From NCBI GenBank assembly GCA_037044905.1, contig JBAOKB010000117.1:1-64000 (forward strand): 64,000 nt of DNA. The letters run 5' to 3'. Within the stretch, counting starts at the first letter, position 1, and every line of letters starts with the position of its first letter. The notes below the pieces were generated by a model. It worked only from the letters and a program-made list of their open reading frames with translations, did no database searches and was not told the DNA's origin. The position numbers were made by a program, and so were the translations under genes. This document shows, in pieces, positions 63,962 through 64,000 of the stretch. The stretch comes from Hortaea werneckii. Lineage: Eukaryota; Ascomycota; Dothideomycetes; Mycosphaerellales; Teratosphaeriaceae.

Positions 63962-64000
63962 ATGCCTGCGATACGCGGCGCCGACTCCAAGAAGAAGACG
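63962..64000 (+). CDS. 5' end of a gene running off the window (possibly Bud20-like)
   Basis: An ATG in good context (AAAATGCC) opens MPAIRGADSKKKT, in frame to the window end. The small basic start with SKKKT resembles the N terminus of fungal Bud20/ZNF593-like zinc finger proteins involved in pre-60S export, but 13 residues are too few to decide, and the codons could also belong to something else. Confidence 0.35.
   Translation, partial: MPAIRGADSKKKT

Overview
The window is nuclear DNA of a filamentous ascomycete (Pezizomycotina). Many genes are split by short introns (52-125 nt) with GTAHGT-type donors, CTRAY branch points close to the acceptor, and YAG ends. Gene content includes an ascomycete-type Hrd1, a heme-thiolate peroxygenase, a fungal HSPA12-like Hsp70, Ser/Thr-rich wall mucins and a fungal STAND-type N-terminal domain. 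A dothideomycete is my best guess, but that is inference. Exon coordinates were worked out by hand from splice consensus, reading phase and family conservation. In every multi-exon model the exon sum is a multiple of three.

Layout. Positions 1-4164 (minus) hold a 1,388-codon uninterrupted frame that runs off the left edge. It has two C2H2-like fingers, a middle domain with the residue pattern of a tyrosine recombinase, and a RecQ-type helicase. It sits next to a two-copy telomere-type repeat. From 5.7 to 10.8 kb is a head-to-head pair of mitochondrial translation/assembly genes (IFM1, CBP6-like). From 12.7 to 20.6 kb is one giant mucin-like adhesin, followed by repeat-rich non-coding DNA. From 22.8 to 27.2 kb are a Gly-rich stress-type protein and the ERAD ligase Hrd1, separated by an element-like inverted-repeat segment. 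From 27.4 to 33.3 kb are a small secreted cysteine-rich protein, a membrane-anchored GH43 and a methyltransferase. From 33.7 to 39.1 kb are GMH1/UNC50 (with a 4-nt microexon) and RNA14, then an array of about 111-bp repeats.

From 40.1 to 45.2 kb are a secreted unspecific-peroxygenase-like enzyme, a TOPORS-like RING protein and a HIT-family hydrolase. From 45.5 to 52.9 kb is an accessory-looking block: Hsp70-like ATPase, single-pass membrane protein, STAND-type N-terminal-domain protein and a Mid2-like surface sensor. From 53.0 to 57.2 kb are DHR2 and WSS1, head to head. From 58.9 to 62.6 kb are ribosomal protein eL29 and mitochondrial aconitase. A gene entering at 63,962 runs off the right edge.

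How the genes relate. Most are housekeeping loci with no operon-like logic, but several are divergent pairs over short shared promoters (IFM1/CBP6, DHR2/WSS1, the RING gene/HIT, GMH1/RNA14, the Hsp70-like gene/the membrane protein). The most unusual items are the recombinase-helicase fusion, the 4-nt microexon, and the tandem repeats whose units look like introns. No tRNA, rRNA, CRISPR array or complete transposon was recognised.
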